21,995 nt of DNA from Candidatus Auribacterota bacterium (GTDB lineage Bacteria > Auribacterota > JAFGBW01): positions 1-21,995 of the forward strand of contig JAFGBW010000022.1 in NCBI GenBank assembly GCA_016932965.1, given 5' to 3'. A program made the translations under genes and the position numbers. The notes beneath the pieces were generated by a model. That model made no database searches and was not told where the DNA came from. It was given only the letters and a program-made list of their open reading frames with translations. How positions within the stretch are numbered: the first letter of the stretch is position 1; each line of letters starts with the position of its first letter. Positions 7,175 to 15,159 of the stretch are shown piece by piece.

Positions 7175-9046
7175 TTACCACAAACCATCAGCTTTAATCA
7201 AGGCCACCAGTTTTTCCACTGCTTTGTCTTCAGGGATGTTTTTTTCCACTACCTCTTTTTTCCGGTAGAGGGTGATTTTTCCAGGCCCTGCCCCGACGTA
7301 ACCGTAATCAGCGTCAGCCATTTCCCCGGGGCCATTCACCATGCAGCCCATGATGGCGATCTTGAGTCCGGTCAGATGCGAAGTTGCGTCACGGATTCTT
7401 TGCGTTGTTGCCTGGATGTTGTATTGTGTTCTGCCGCAGGACGGACAGGAAATGTAATCAGGACGGGTCATTTTAAGGCGGCCTGCCTGCAGGAGGCTAA
7501 ACGACAGGTTCATGGTTTCAGCCACAGATATACGGGGCGAATCAATGAGGATTCCATGACCGATTCCGTCATTTAAAAGACTGCCCAGATCCGCGGCGGA
7601 GAAAAGGGACAATAGATCCATGGCTTCATTGCTTCGATACCATAAAATAATGGGCAGGGTCATGCCTTTGGAATTCAAGAGTCCCTGAAAATGACGGAGA
7701 TAGTAAGAAAAATGATCCGTCGGGGCTGTGACCAGGAGAAGGGTCGATGAAGTCAATTTCTCCAGCCAGAGAAAATCAGAAGAGGTCTGGAGATCCACTG
7801 TTATAACAGAATTATCAGATGTTTCATGATTACCTGAAAATGATTTTATGATCTCGAAATGATCCCCATGAGGCTGAATGGCTGTTGGTTTAACAAACAC
7901 AGGTATTTTCTGCGGCAGGGAAAGGTGAGGCGCAGGCATGAATTCGTCGATCAGAATGAAATCCGCTGCGGTCCGTGATTTTTTCCATCCATGATGATCA
8001 TCAATCCAGCCGGCTTGTTCCCATTGATCCAAACCCGGGATTATTTTGAGATGAAGTCCGACCCATGGAGGTTTTCCATATCTGACGAAAAAGGGATTCA
8101 AGGATGATGGGGAACCAGAAGAAATTTCTATGGGCTGGCTCATGGGTTGGACAGGTTTGGCCTGAGCCAGATGAATTTTTTTTAAAAGATCTCTAGCTGC
8201 AGGGATTTCCTTTTCGGGGTCTTCTGTCAGTGAAACGCGGATGGTATCACCCAGTCCTTCCAATAAAAGGGTTCCAATCCCCATGGCAGATTTAATCCGT
8301 CCATCCAGGCCCTCTCCTGCTTCGGTGACTCCCAGATGAAGGGGATAATTTTTTCCTTTTTCGTCCAGTGTTTTTACCAGTTCCCGGTAGGCACGGATCA
8401 TGACAGAAGGAATGGAGGATTTCATGGATATGATCAGATCAAAAAATCCAAGATGTTCGGCAATCTCTATGTATTCAAGAGCGGAAGTGACCATGCCGAG
8501 TGTGGTGTCCCCGAAACGGCTGACGATTCTTTCCGAAAGAGAGCCGTGGTTCACTCCAATGCGTAAAGCGACCCCGTTTTGTTTCAATTTCAGGATCAAA
8601 GGGGAGACCCGGTCATGGAGTTTTTCCAATTCCAGAGCATACTGTTTTCCGTTGGATGAAACAGAAGATTTTCCCTGTTTGGGTTCAGCGTAATTACCGG
8701 GATTGATCCTGATTTTCTGCACATAGTCTGCAGCAGTCATGGCCGCTTTTGGATTGAAGTGAATATCCGCAATGAGGGGAACCTGAACCTGGTATTTTTT
8801 AAGCGCATCTGTAATGGATTTTAAATTCCTGGCCTCTTCCACTGTCGGCACGGTGAGCCTCACATAATCGCATCCTGCATGGCAAAGAGAAGTAATCTGT
8901 TTTACTGTGGCTGCAGTATTTAATGTCGGAGTGTTTGTCATGGATTGAACGCGGATAGGACAGGTTCCGCCCAGAGGAACATCTCCGATCTGAATTTGCC
9001 GGGTGTTTCTGCGTTTGTAATTAAAAATGGGTGGGTAAATGGACAT
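7175..9046 (-). CDS. ispG: 4-hydroxy-3-methylbut-2-en-1-yl diphosphate synthase, long three-domain form
   Basis: IspG (GcpE) carries out the reductive conversion of MEcPP to HMBPP in the MEP isoprenoid pathway. The N-terminal TIM barrel starts RRNTRQIQIGDVPLGG, then VQSMTNTPT and VRLTVPTVEEA. The C-terminal iron-sulfur domain has CPSCGR (C534, C537) and CMVNGPGE (C568, with Glu575 as the likely fourth cluster ligand). At 623 residues it is far longer than the roughly 360-400 residues of E. coli-type IspG. The extra central domain, about residues 290-520, corresponds to the A* insert known from plants, Chlamydiae and Bacteroidetes. The start at 9046 has only a weak A-rich upstream region. It is probably cotranscribed with the secreted orphan gene. 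Confidence 0.96.
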   Translation of the reverse strand: MSIYPPIFNYKRRNTRQIQIGDVPLGGTCPIRVQSMTNTPTLNTAATVKQITSLCHAGCDYVRLTVPTVEEARNLKSITDALKKYQVQVPLIADIHFNPKAAMTAADYVQKIRINPGNYAEPKQGKSSVSSNGKQYALELEKLHDRVSPLILKLKQNGVALRIGVNHGSLSERIVSRFGDTTLGMVTSALEYIEIAEHLGFFDLIISMKSSIPSVMIRAYRELVKTLDEKGKNYPLHLGVTEAGEGLDGRIKSAMGIGTLLLEGLGDTIRVSLTEDPEKEIPAARDLLKKIHLAQAKPVQPMSQPIEISSGSPSSLNPFFVRYGKPPWVGLHLKIIPGLDQWEQAGWIDDHHGWKKSRTAADFILIDEFMPAPHLSLPQKIPVFVKPTAIQPHGDHFEIIKSFSGNHETSDNSVITVDLQTSSDFLWLEKLTSSTLLLVTAPTDHFSYYLRHFQGLLNSKGMTLPIILWYRSNEAMDLLSLFSAADLGSLLNDGIGHGILIDSPRISVAETMNLSFSLLQAGRLKMTRPDYISCPSCGRTQYNIQATTQRIRDATSHLTGLKIAIMGCMVNGPGEMADADYGYVGAGPGKITLYRKKEVVEKNIPEDKAVEKLVALIKADGLW

Positions 9047-9085
9047 CTTTTTAGTTTTTTTATAGCATTTTACGTAAATTCATGG

Positions 9086-9249
9086 AAGAATTGAGAATTG
9101 AGAATTATAAATTGAGAATTAATTGGCCCGTTTCTTGAAAAAAACGGCCATGATATAATACCAGGACATCACGCCTATCATGCATCATTTTATTAGCTAT
9201 ATGATTTTGTCCAATTCTTGATTCTCTATTCTTAATTTTCAATTTTTCC
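9086..9249. repeat. imperfect inverted-repeat element built of GAGAATT-type units
   Basis: The left arm (9086-9125) holds the unit TTGAGAA three times. The right arm (9211-9249) is its approximate reverse complement, with units like ATTCTCTATTCTTAATT. The roughly 85-base centre contains a small hairpin, CCGTTT/AAACGG, at about 9128-9146. The element fills most of the divergent gap between ispG and the gene at 9315. The same unit recurs at 14996-15124 and, as one arm, at 20815-20827. Confidence 0.6.
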
Positions 9250-9314
9250 TTGAATCAGGAAAAAGCAATATAAATATAAAGAACAATATTTAACCATGAT
9301 TTTATAGGAGTGTC

Positions 9315-10229
9315 ATGACTTCAAAAGCCATCATCATCTTTCCTTATCTGGGATATGAGAATAACGAAGGGTGCGAATATTTTTTTTGGTGGACAGTTGA
9401 TAAATGCAAACAACTGGATGAAAAACCCATTATTGTCATGAGCAGAGAAACGGTTCTCAATAACAACGCAAATTCGTTTCTCATGGACGAGCGTTACGAG
9501 ACATTGGAGGTGATTCAGACCTGGTCCGTGGACACCTGTCAGACCTGGCTAGCCGGCTGGGGACATGTCCTGGATCATTATCCTGAAGCGGACAGGATCA
9601 TCCAGACCCCGGGAGACATCGATTATATTCAGGAAGAAAACGATTTTTACGAGAACCTGGAGGATTTTATTGAAACAACCGAAGCGGATATTGCCATCGG
9701 TGATTTTAAAACTGGAGATCAATACAGTGCAAAAGGCCTGGTTGACACTTACGGCACGTATTCGCTTTTGGCGAACTGGTTTCCTGAGATTTCCAAAAGT
9801 ATTCGTTCTCTGCCTCTCAACAGGGCAAGATCGGAATTCTTAAATATCAAGATATCTGTGTTAAGGGATCTTTTGATCAATCATAGAAAATTTGCGTACG
9901 AACAAACGCTTAATTTCTTGATCAAATCATGGGATTACTCGGAAAGCAGATGGAAATATCCGATTTCAGTTTTCCCGCTCGGCACTCTTTCCGACAATAA
10001 ATCCTTCAGAAAGTACAGAGCCTCCATTGACCAGATTGAACGGATCGAAAGGATGCTTTCTCTGTTGTGGAGGGAGATAAAAGAGCCTAAAAAAGTAAAG
10101 GGTATCAGTGAAAAAGCGTTTGAAGAGCAGTACAAGGAATTCAGCGACGAATACGATAAATTGTTTACCAAATCCAACGGCATCATGGAAACAGCCCGGA
10201 CTACCCTTCGTGCATTGCTTGGAGTGTGA
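9315..10229 (+). CDS. uncharacterised protein, possibly GT-A-like glycosyltransferase
   Basis: This 304-residue cytoplasmic protein has no signal or membrane segment. The start is clear, with AGGAG five bases before ATG. The N-terminus (AIIIFPYLGYE..) reads as a Rossmann-like beta strand. PEADRIIQTPGDIDYI (90-105) has the strand-then-DxD layout (Asp101, Asp103) of nucleotide-sugar-binding GT-A enzymes. DIAIGDF (125-131) is followed by a well-ordered central segment, LVDTYGTYSLLANWFPEI (142-159). RARSEFLNI (170-178) and a basic/aromatic block around residues 220-245 follow. The tail (about 260-300) is helical and charged. The glycosyltransferase reading is inference from these motifs only. It is followed 70 bases later by a radical SAM gene on the same strand, with which it probably works. 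Confidence 0.5.
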   Translation: MTSKAIIIFPYLGYENNEGCEYFFWWTVDKCKQLDEKPIIVMSRETVLNNNANSFLMDERYETLEVIQTWSVDTCQTWLAGWGHVLDHYPEADRIIQTPGDIDYIQEENDFYENLEDFIETTEADIAIGDFKTGDQYSAKGLVDTYGTYSLLANWFPEISKSIRSLPLNRARSEFLNIKISVLRDLLINHRKFAYEQTLNFLIKSWDYSESRWKYPISVFPLGTLSDNKSFRKYRASIDQIERIERMLSLLWREIKEPKKVKGISEKAFEEQYKEFSDEYDKLFTKSNGIMETARTTLRALLGV

Positions 10230-10299
10230 TGTTGGTTAAATTGGGCTCGTTTACAAACAGGCCAATCTGATTTCAATGACGGATGATCAGGAGTTAAGA

Positions 10300-11508
10300 A
10301 TGCAGAATCTCGCATCTCAATATCAATTATACCGCTTGCCCTGGAGTGCCGTTGACAATGTTAACGGGTGGATTGAAATTACGGATTCATGCAATCTCAA
10401 TTGCAGCGTCTGCTATAGAAAAATCAGAAGCAATACCTATTCATTATCCGAATTAAAAGAGATGGTTGATACAACCATCAGGATGAGAAACTGCGATCAC
10501 ATAGCCATTGCAGGCGGGGAACCTCTCCTGGTTGATTTTCTGGAAGATTTAGTTGAATACATAAAAGAAAGAAATGTAAAAGTCACGGTCATTACCAATG
10601 CAGTTTTATTGAATGAGGATAAGCTCAATTCACTTCAAAAGGCCGGATTAGACCGTTTGACACTGCATATTGACAGCAGGCAGCCGAGACCCGGGTGGGA
10701 AAATAAGACTGAGCTGGAATTGCTCCTGCTGAAACAGACATACCTTGATATGATAAGCCGATATTCTATTCAGTGCAGCCTGATTTCCGTTGTTTATCCA
10801 GAAACCATGCAATATGTGCCGGACATCATCAGATGGGCCCTGGAAAATGCTGATAAGATTTCAAATCTGACTTTTGATCTGTTCAGGTTTTCTCCTTTGC
10901 CTGAAAAAATAAAGAGTTGTTTTGCCCTTGACGGAACTCAGATCCATCCTGAAAAGATAAGGGCCATCAATTCCGTTTCCGATGAGAAAGCCATCCAACT
11001 GGATGAATTGTTTGCCGAGATCCATCAATCTATTCCTGAATTCATACCCCATTCTTATTTAAACGGCACCCAGAAACAGGACACGGTAAAATGGCTGCTG
11101 ACTTCTTTGATCATTTTTAATAAAAGGATAATCGGGCATGTCGGGCCAAAAACGATAGAACTGGCGACGATGCTGCATCATTTATTTAAAGGCAGATACC
11201 CTTCATTTATCGGAAAAAATAATTTAAAAATGTTAGCGTGGGGCTTGCTGTTTGACCGTGAATTACGAAGCGCCCTCTTGAATTATTTATCAACATGCCT
11301 GAAAAATCCTCGAGGATTTTTTAATAAAATGAATCTGTTGACCATAGCGCTTATTCAACCGACGGATATTTATCCCAACGGGATGAATAACTTATGTGAC
11401 GGGTGCCCTGATGCGATCTTGTATAAGGATATGCTGGTTCCATCATGCAGACTGGATGAATACCGACAGTTCGGCAGTTTATTATATGTCCCCTATAAAG
11501 AATCCTGA
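10300..11508 (+). CDS. radical SAM protein with C-terminal Cys motif
   Basis: This is a 402-residue radical SAM enzyme of unknown substrate. The cluster motif is C31-x3-C35-x2-C38 (CNLNCSVCYR). Other core elements are the AGGEPLL motif near residue 77, ITNAVLL near 104 and LTLHIDS near 125. A C-terminal Cys set, CDGCPD (C366, C369) plus SC383RLDE, resembles SPASM/twitch-type auxiliary-cluster ligands and may hold a second Fe-S site. The segment between about 240 and 340 is Leu- and Phe-rich with basic residues and could contact membrane or a lipid substrate. I chose ATG 10300 over 10276 because AGGAG lies seven bases upstream of it. It pairs with the GT-like gene just before. The radical SAM assignment is firm; the role is unknown. 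Confidence 0.85.
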   Translation: MQNLASQYQLYRLPWSAVDNVNGWIEITDSCNLNCSVCYRKIRSNTYSLSELKEMVDTTIRMRNCDHIAIAGGEPLLVDFLEDLVEYIKERNVKVTVITNAVLLNEDKLNSLQKAGLDRLTLHIDSRQPRPGWENKTELELLLLKQTYLDMISRYSIQCSLISVVYPETMQYVPDIIRWALENADKISNLTFDLFRFSPLPEKIKSCFALDGTQIHPEKIRAINSVSDEKAIQLDELFAEIHQSIPEFIPHSYLNGTQKQDTVKWLLTSLIIFNKRIIGHVGPKTIELATMLHHLFKGRYPSFIGKNNLKMLAWGLLFDRELRSALLNYLSTCLKNPRGFFNKMNLLTIALIQPTDIYPNGMNNLCDGCPDAILYKDMLVPSCRLDEYRQFGSLLYVPYKES

Positions 11509-11572
11509 ATCCGCCTGGGCAAACTTCTTTACCTGCACAGGATTATCCTTTTTGATGATTAAGAGAATTTAG

Positions 11573-11598
11573 AAACCACGAAATGCACGAAAGAATGG
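11573..11598. repeat. single CACGAAA-type microrepeat arm
   Basis: ACCACGAAATGCACGAAAG lies between two convergent genes, immediately 3' of the nucleosidase-like stop codon. It matches one arm of the palindrome at 1560-1673. I see no partner arm nearby, so it looks like a partial or decayed copy. Confidence 0.45.
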
Positions 11599-11600
11599 AT

Positions 11601-12476
11601 TTACGGTGCCTCGTTTATTTCAAGGCTCGACCGGGATATCCAGAAAGGGATCATTTTCAGGGATTCATCCAGGAGCTTTTTGAGCACCGGTACAGGGATT
11701 TCCTGTTTTTCATAGGCTTTTGGGTCATTACCCAAAAGACAGGCGACACTTTTTATCACAAGCAGCCTGACCTTATTGACAGAGGCAATGGACGAGACGG
11801 AGGCGGATTCTCTGTCCCAGGCCAGAGCGCCGAATTGATTTTTTAGGTTGGCCATTTCCGCAGGTGTTTGGATGGGTTTATCCCCGGAGGCGATCACCCC
11901 TTTTTTTGCCCACGCCGTGGCCGCAGCTCCGAGCCAGCTCAAATCGATATCCGTTGTTATTTTTGTAGCGGACGCCACTATTCTTTCGACAATCAGCAGC
12001 TCTTCCTTGTTCACGCTTCCTTCAAATCCGTTACAGACTCCAAGATGGATCATGAGCTTGGGTGACCAGCGGTCAATGGCATATTGAGTGGCTCCTCCGG
12101 CAAAAATCGCTCCCGGACCGTTGTAAAAAAAGGCGACCTCGAAAATGTCATCTTCCAGGGGCATTTCAGCCAGGAACCATTCACCATACGGGGTGGATTC
12201 CTTCGGTACGTTGGAAAAAAATTCTTTTTGGATCACTTCCCATTCACCTGCCCCTGAGACCAATATGACAACTTCTTGATTTTCATCCTGCACAGGTACT
12301 TGAATGGGATGGGCTGTTTGCTGTTCATCGCTTTGTTTGATGCTAACAGATGAACTTTGGCTTTGGGCGGAACTGGTTGCGGATTGAAAATAGAAAAAGA
12401 TACCCGCTAAAATGCTAAGGACAGGCCGCATGATAAGATAAGCCGTTTTACAGGATGAAGAGTGGTATCGATTCAT
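11601..12476 (-). CDS. exported MTA/SAH-nucleosidase-like protein, active site altered
   Basis: This 291-residue protein has an N-terminal signal (hydrophobic core about 17-30, possible cleavage near SSAQ at 35-38) and a Ser/Gln-rich linker to about residue 66. A purine-nucleoside-phosphorylase/MTAN fold follows. GAGEWEV (75-81) aligns with GAMEEEV of E. coli MTAN and keeps the catalytic Glu (E78). GPGAIFAGGATQ (120-131) and HLGVCNGFEG (144-153) are the substrate loops. WDRESA (220-225) keeps the ribose-binding Glu (E223). IKSVACLLGN (241-250) stands where IRxxSD is expected, so the catalytic Asp is Cys246. The start at 12476 has GAGG six bases upstream. It follows purB by 17 bases and is likely cotranscribed. 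Export is unusual for MTAN. Enzyme activity is uncertain. Confidence 0.75.
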   Translation of the reverse strand: MNRYHSSSCKTAYLIMRPVLSILAGIFFYFQSATSSAQSQSSSVSIKQSDEQQTAHPIQVPVQDENQEVVILVSGAGEWEVIQKEFFSNVPKESTPYGEWFLAEMPLEDDIFEVAFFYNGPGAIFAGGATQYAIDRWSPKLMIHLGVCNGFEGSVNKEELLIVERIVASATKITTDIDLSWLGAAATAWAKKGVIASGDKPIQTPAEMANLKNQFGALAWDRESASVSSIASVNKVRLLVIKSVACLLGNDPKAYEKQEIPVPVLKKLLDESLKMIPFWISRSSLEINEAP

Positions 12477-12493
12477 TGCGATCCTCTTTTAGA

Positions 12494-13909
12494 TCAAATG
12501 ATTTTTTCTGGTTGAATTTTTTTGTGTTCAGGATACTCACGCGCCCATTTTTCCACTTCCCGGCAAAATCGTTCAGTCTGCGCCGCTGCCAGACCCGTTT
12601 CTTTTTCAGGATGTTTTACCAGAGCATCAAGCTCTTTTATGGTGAGAGGAAAACCAGGAACAGCAGCCAGCCGTGTTGTCAGATCATTTCGTTCGGTTTT
12701 GCCTTCGGACCACTCCGTTAGAACAGCATGGGATTGTTCCTTGATGATCTGATGCGCTTTTTCCCTGCCCATGCCATTTTTTATTGTTTCCATTAGAATC
12801 ACCGTGGAACACAAGAAAGGAAGATATTTTTTTACTTCAGAATCAAGGCGGTGTTTGAAAAAATGCATCTCTTTAAAAACAGTCATGGCTGTCTCAAGAA
12901 GCCCGTCTAAAGCGTAAAAGGAATCGGGCAAAGCGACCCTACGTACCACGGAGCAGGAAACGTCCCCTTCATTCCATTGGTCACCGGCTAAACCGGACGC
13001 CATGGCGAGGTAACCGGAAAGGATCACGTGAAATCCGTTTATTCGTTCGCAGTTTCTTGAATTCATCTTGTGCGGCATGGCTGAACTGCCCACCTGACCT
13101 TTTTGGAAACCTTCGGTCGCCAGCTCCTGTCCTGCCATGAGGCGTATTGTTTTGGCAAAATCGGAAAAACCCGCTCCCAACTGATATAGAGCCGAAATGA
13201 CTTCAAAATCCAGGGACCGCGGGTAGACCTGGCCTACCGCATATAGTACCTGCTTGAAACCCAGAAATTTTGCAACCTTGGTCTGCAACAGATTCAGTTT
13301 TGAAGATTTTCCAAGAAGGCTTTGCTGGTCGATTAAGGTGCCGACTGCGCCTTTCAAACCCCTTAAAGGATAGGATTCAATCAGATGGGTCAAGCGCCTG
13401 AGCGCGATTAAAATTTCCTCTCCGGACATGGCCAGCCTTTTACCCAGCGTTGTCAGCTGCGCAGTCACATTGTGTGTTCTGGCTGCCAGAACGATAGTTT
13501 TATGCAACCAGGCCTTTTTAGACAAGAGCTTCAATGCGGCGATTGTCTTGAGCTGGATGAGTTTTAAGGATTTTAAAATTTGATACTGTTCCACATTGTC
13601 GGTGAGATCCCGGCTTGTCAGACCTTTGTGGATTTCTTCGAATCCTGCCAGGCTGTTGAATTCTTCGATGCGGGCCTTGACATCATGGCGCAGTATTTTT
13701 TCTCTTTCAGTGATTTTTTTCAGATCAACTTGTTTTTTTGTTTTTTCATAGGCGGGAACAGCGCCGGAAGGGATGCGCATGCCGAGCGCTCGCTGGGCCT
13801 TTAATACCGCAATCCAGAATTCCCGTTCCAGAATAATTTTCCCTTCTTCGCGCCAGATATTTTTCATCTCAGTGGACGCGTACCGTGAAGCCAATACATT
13901 TTTAATCAT
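12494..13909 (-). CDS. purB: adenylosuccinate lyase
   Basis: This 471-residue fumarase/aspartase-superfamily enzyme cleaves SAICAR and adenylosuccinate in purine synthesis. The signature loop GSSAMPHKMN is at about residues 274-283. GLTSRDLTDN near 97 is the family's TSxDxxDN element, HDVKARIEEF near 75 is the N-terminal His region, and THNVTAQLTTLGKR near 143 carries the catalytic-type TH. The length fits the long bacterial/eukaryote-like PurB group. The start at 13909 has GAGG ten bases upstream. It is divergent from argC across only 78 bases and is followed at once by the nucleosidase-like gene, both of purine-related fold or function. Confidence 0.95.
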   Translation of the reverse strand: MIKNVLASRYASTEMKNIWREEGKIILEREFWIAVLKAQRALGMRIPSGAVPAYEKTKKQVDLKKITEREKILRHDVKARIEEFNSLAGFEEIHKGLTSRDLTDNVEQYQILKSLKLIQLKTIAALKLLSKKAWLHKTIVLAARTHNVTAQLTTLGKRLAMSGEEILIALRRLTHLIESYPLRGLKGAVGTLIDQQSLLGKSSKLNLLQTKVAKFLGFKQVLYAVGQVYPRSLDFEVISALYQLGAGFSDFAKTIRLMAGQELATEGFQKGQVGSSAMPHKMNSRNCERINGFHVILSGYLAMASGLAGDQWNEGDVSCSVVRRVALPDSFYALDGLLETAMTVFKEMHFFKHRLDSEVKKYLPFLCSTVILMETIKNGMGREKAHQIIKEQSHAVLTEWSEGKTERNDLTTRLAAVPGFPLTIKELDALVKHPEKETGLAAAQTERFCREVEKWAREYPEHKKIQPEKII

Positions 13910-13927
13910 CTTGATTTTTCCTCATAT

Positions 13928-13955
13928 TTGATTCATGATAATATTTCAATATTGT
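13928..13955 (+). promoter_or_regulatory. possible argC promoter
   Basis: TTGATT (13928-13933) and TATTGT (13950-13955) are separated by 16 bases. Both are moderate matches. It overlaps the purB promoter in opposite orientation. The leader would contain the AAGGA ribosome site before ATG 13988. Confidence 0.35.
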
Positions 13956-13963
13956 CCGGACAA
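13935..13963 (-). promoter_or_regulatory. predicted purB promoter
   Basis: On the minus strand TTGTCC (13963-13958) and TATCAT (13940-13935) are spaced by 17 bases. The transcript would start near 13928, giving a leader of about 19 bases that contains the GAGG ribosome site. The -35 box is half of a 12-base palindrome. Confidence 0.5.
13952..13963. promoter_or_regulatory. 12-bp perfect palindrome, candidate operator
   Basis: TTGTCCGGACAA is an uninterrupted palindrome. It covers the predicted purB -35 and overlaps the end of the predicted argC -10. A regulator bound here could control both divergent units. No known regulator's site was recognised. Confidence 0.45.
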
Positions 13964-13987
13964 ATCTTTTTTTAAGGATAAATCATC

Positions 13988-15004
13988 ATGAAGGCAGGGA
14001 TCATCGGCGGAACAGGATACACGGGGAGGGAGCTTGTGCGTATCTTATTGCGTCATAAGGAAATAAAATCCGTCCGTGTCTATGGAAGGACTCATGGAAG
14101 ATTTTTGAGCGAGGACATCCCGGAATTAAGGGGAATTTATGATGGAAAAGTGCTCTCCATTGAAACGGAAAAAATCATCAAAGAGAATGACGTGTTGTTC
14201 ATCGCTTTGCCTCATAAGGTTTCCATGGAAATCTCCCCGGTTTTCCAGAACCGGATACCTTTGTTTGATCTGAGTGCTGATTACCGTTTAAAGACAGCTG
14301 AAGAATATGAAAAATGGTATCAAACCCCTCATTTAGACAAGGATTATCTTGGTAAATATGTTTACGGGCTTCCTGAAATGAACAGGGAAAAGCTCAAAGG
14401 CGCCACTTTGGTTGCCTGCGCCGGCTGCTATCCCACTTCTGTTATCTTAGCCGTGCTGCCCCTCATCGAAAAAGGGCTTGTTGAGAATACGGTGATAGCC
14501 GATTCCAAATCCGGCCATTCAGGGGCCGGAAAAAAGCTGACTGAGATGACCCAGGCAGGCCAGACCAATGAAAATATTCAGCCTTATAAAATATTGAATC
14601 ATCAGCATAAGGGGGAGATCGAACAGGTTTTCGAGGAATTGAACCGCGGCAATAAGTTTTATCTGACTTTCACTCCCCAGGTCATGGATTTTGACAGGGG
14701 TATTCTTTCCTCAGTGTATGCGGATTTAAAAGAACCGCTAAGCCAGTCTCAACTGGATGACATATACCGGACCCGGTACGGTAAAGAACCTTTTATCCGT
14801 TTGTACACCGGGGGTACTCTTCCTTCAGTCAAGCTTTCCGTTCACACAAATTTTTGTGACATCAGCTGCGTTATGGATGAAAGAATCGCCCGCGTGACCA
14901 TCATTTCCTGCATCGATAATCTGATCAAAGGCGCTTCTGGCCAGGCTGTCCAGGTCATGAATATCGCAATGGGATTCGATGAAAAAGAGGGGCTGATCAA
15001 TTGA
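13988..15004 (+). CDS. argC: N-acetyl-gamma-glutamyl-phosphate reductase
   Basis: ArgC reduces N-acetylglutamyl phosphate to the semialdehyde with NADPH, the third step of arginine synthesis. The protein has 338 residues. The dinucleotide-binding loop GIIGGTGYTGRE is at residues 4-15. Catalytic Cys147 lies in CAGCYPT, and the DSKSGHSGAGKK segment near 178 and the NHQHKGEIEQ block near 203 are family-conserved. AAGGA sits about nine bases before the start. It opens the argC-argJ-argB run. The last codon and the TGA stop fall inside a repeat arm (AATTGAGAATT), so the natural C-terminus is set by that repeat. Confidence 0.96.
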   Translation: MKAGIIGGTGYTGRELVRILLRHKEIKSVRVYGRTHGRFLSEDIPELRGIYDGKVLSIETEKIIKENDVLFIALPHKVSMEISPVFQNRIPLFDLSADYRLKTAEEYEKWYQTPHLDKDYLGKYVYGLPEMNREKLKGATLVACAGCYPTSVILAVLPLIEKGLVENTVIADSKSGHSGAGKKLTEMTQAGQTNENIQPYKILNHQHKGEIEQVFEELNRGNKFYLTFTPQVMDFDRGILSSVYADLKEPLSQSQLDDIYRTRYGKEPFIRLYTGGTLPSVKLSVHTNFCDISCVMDERIARVTIISCIDNLIKGASGQAVQVMNIAMGFDEKEGLIN

Positions 15005-15124
15005 GAATTTATTATCTTATTTTGTTAAAAAGATTGTTAAATATTAGTATAGAGTTGAAAACGGCGTGTATATTTTTTATTCAAAAGCATTTTTAATTCT
15101 CAATTCTCAATTCTCAATTTTTGA
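14996..15124. repeat. inverted GAGAATT-type repeat spanning the argC 3' end
   Basis: The left arm, CAATTGAGAATT (about 14998-15009), includes the argC stop codon. The right arm (15090-15124) has the unit AATTCTC three times. The roughly 80-base centre is A/T-rich. It belongs to the same family as 9086-9249. Such a hairpin could also affect argC-argJ read-through. Confidence 0.55.
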
Positions 15125-15159
15125 TTGCTCCATGGATTAAGGGAAGAACAACAATTAAA

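Noticed and set aside
7022-7576. Plus-strand open frame of 184 codons
   Set aside because: It runs antisense to the Fe-S domain of ispG and the start of the orphan gene; composition (His, Cys, Phe rich) looks like a shadow frame.
11531-11556. Terminator hairpin between the convergent genes (AGGATTATCCT plus T-run)
   Set aside because: The arms are separated by one base only, so a stable hairpin cannot form.
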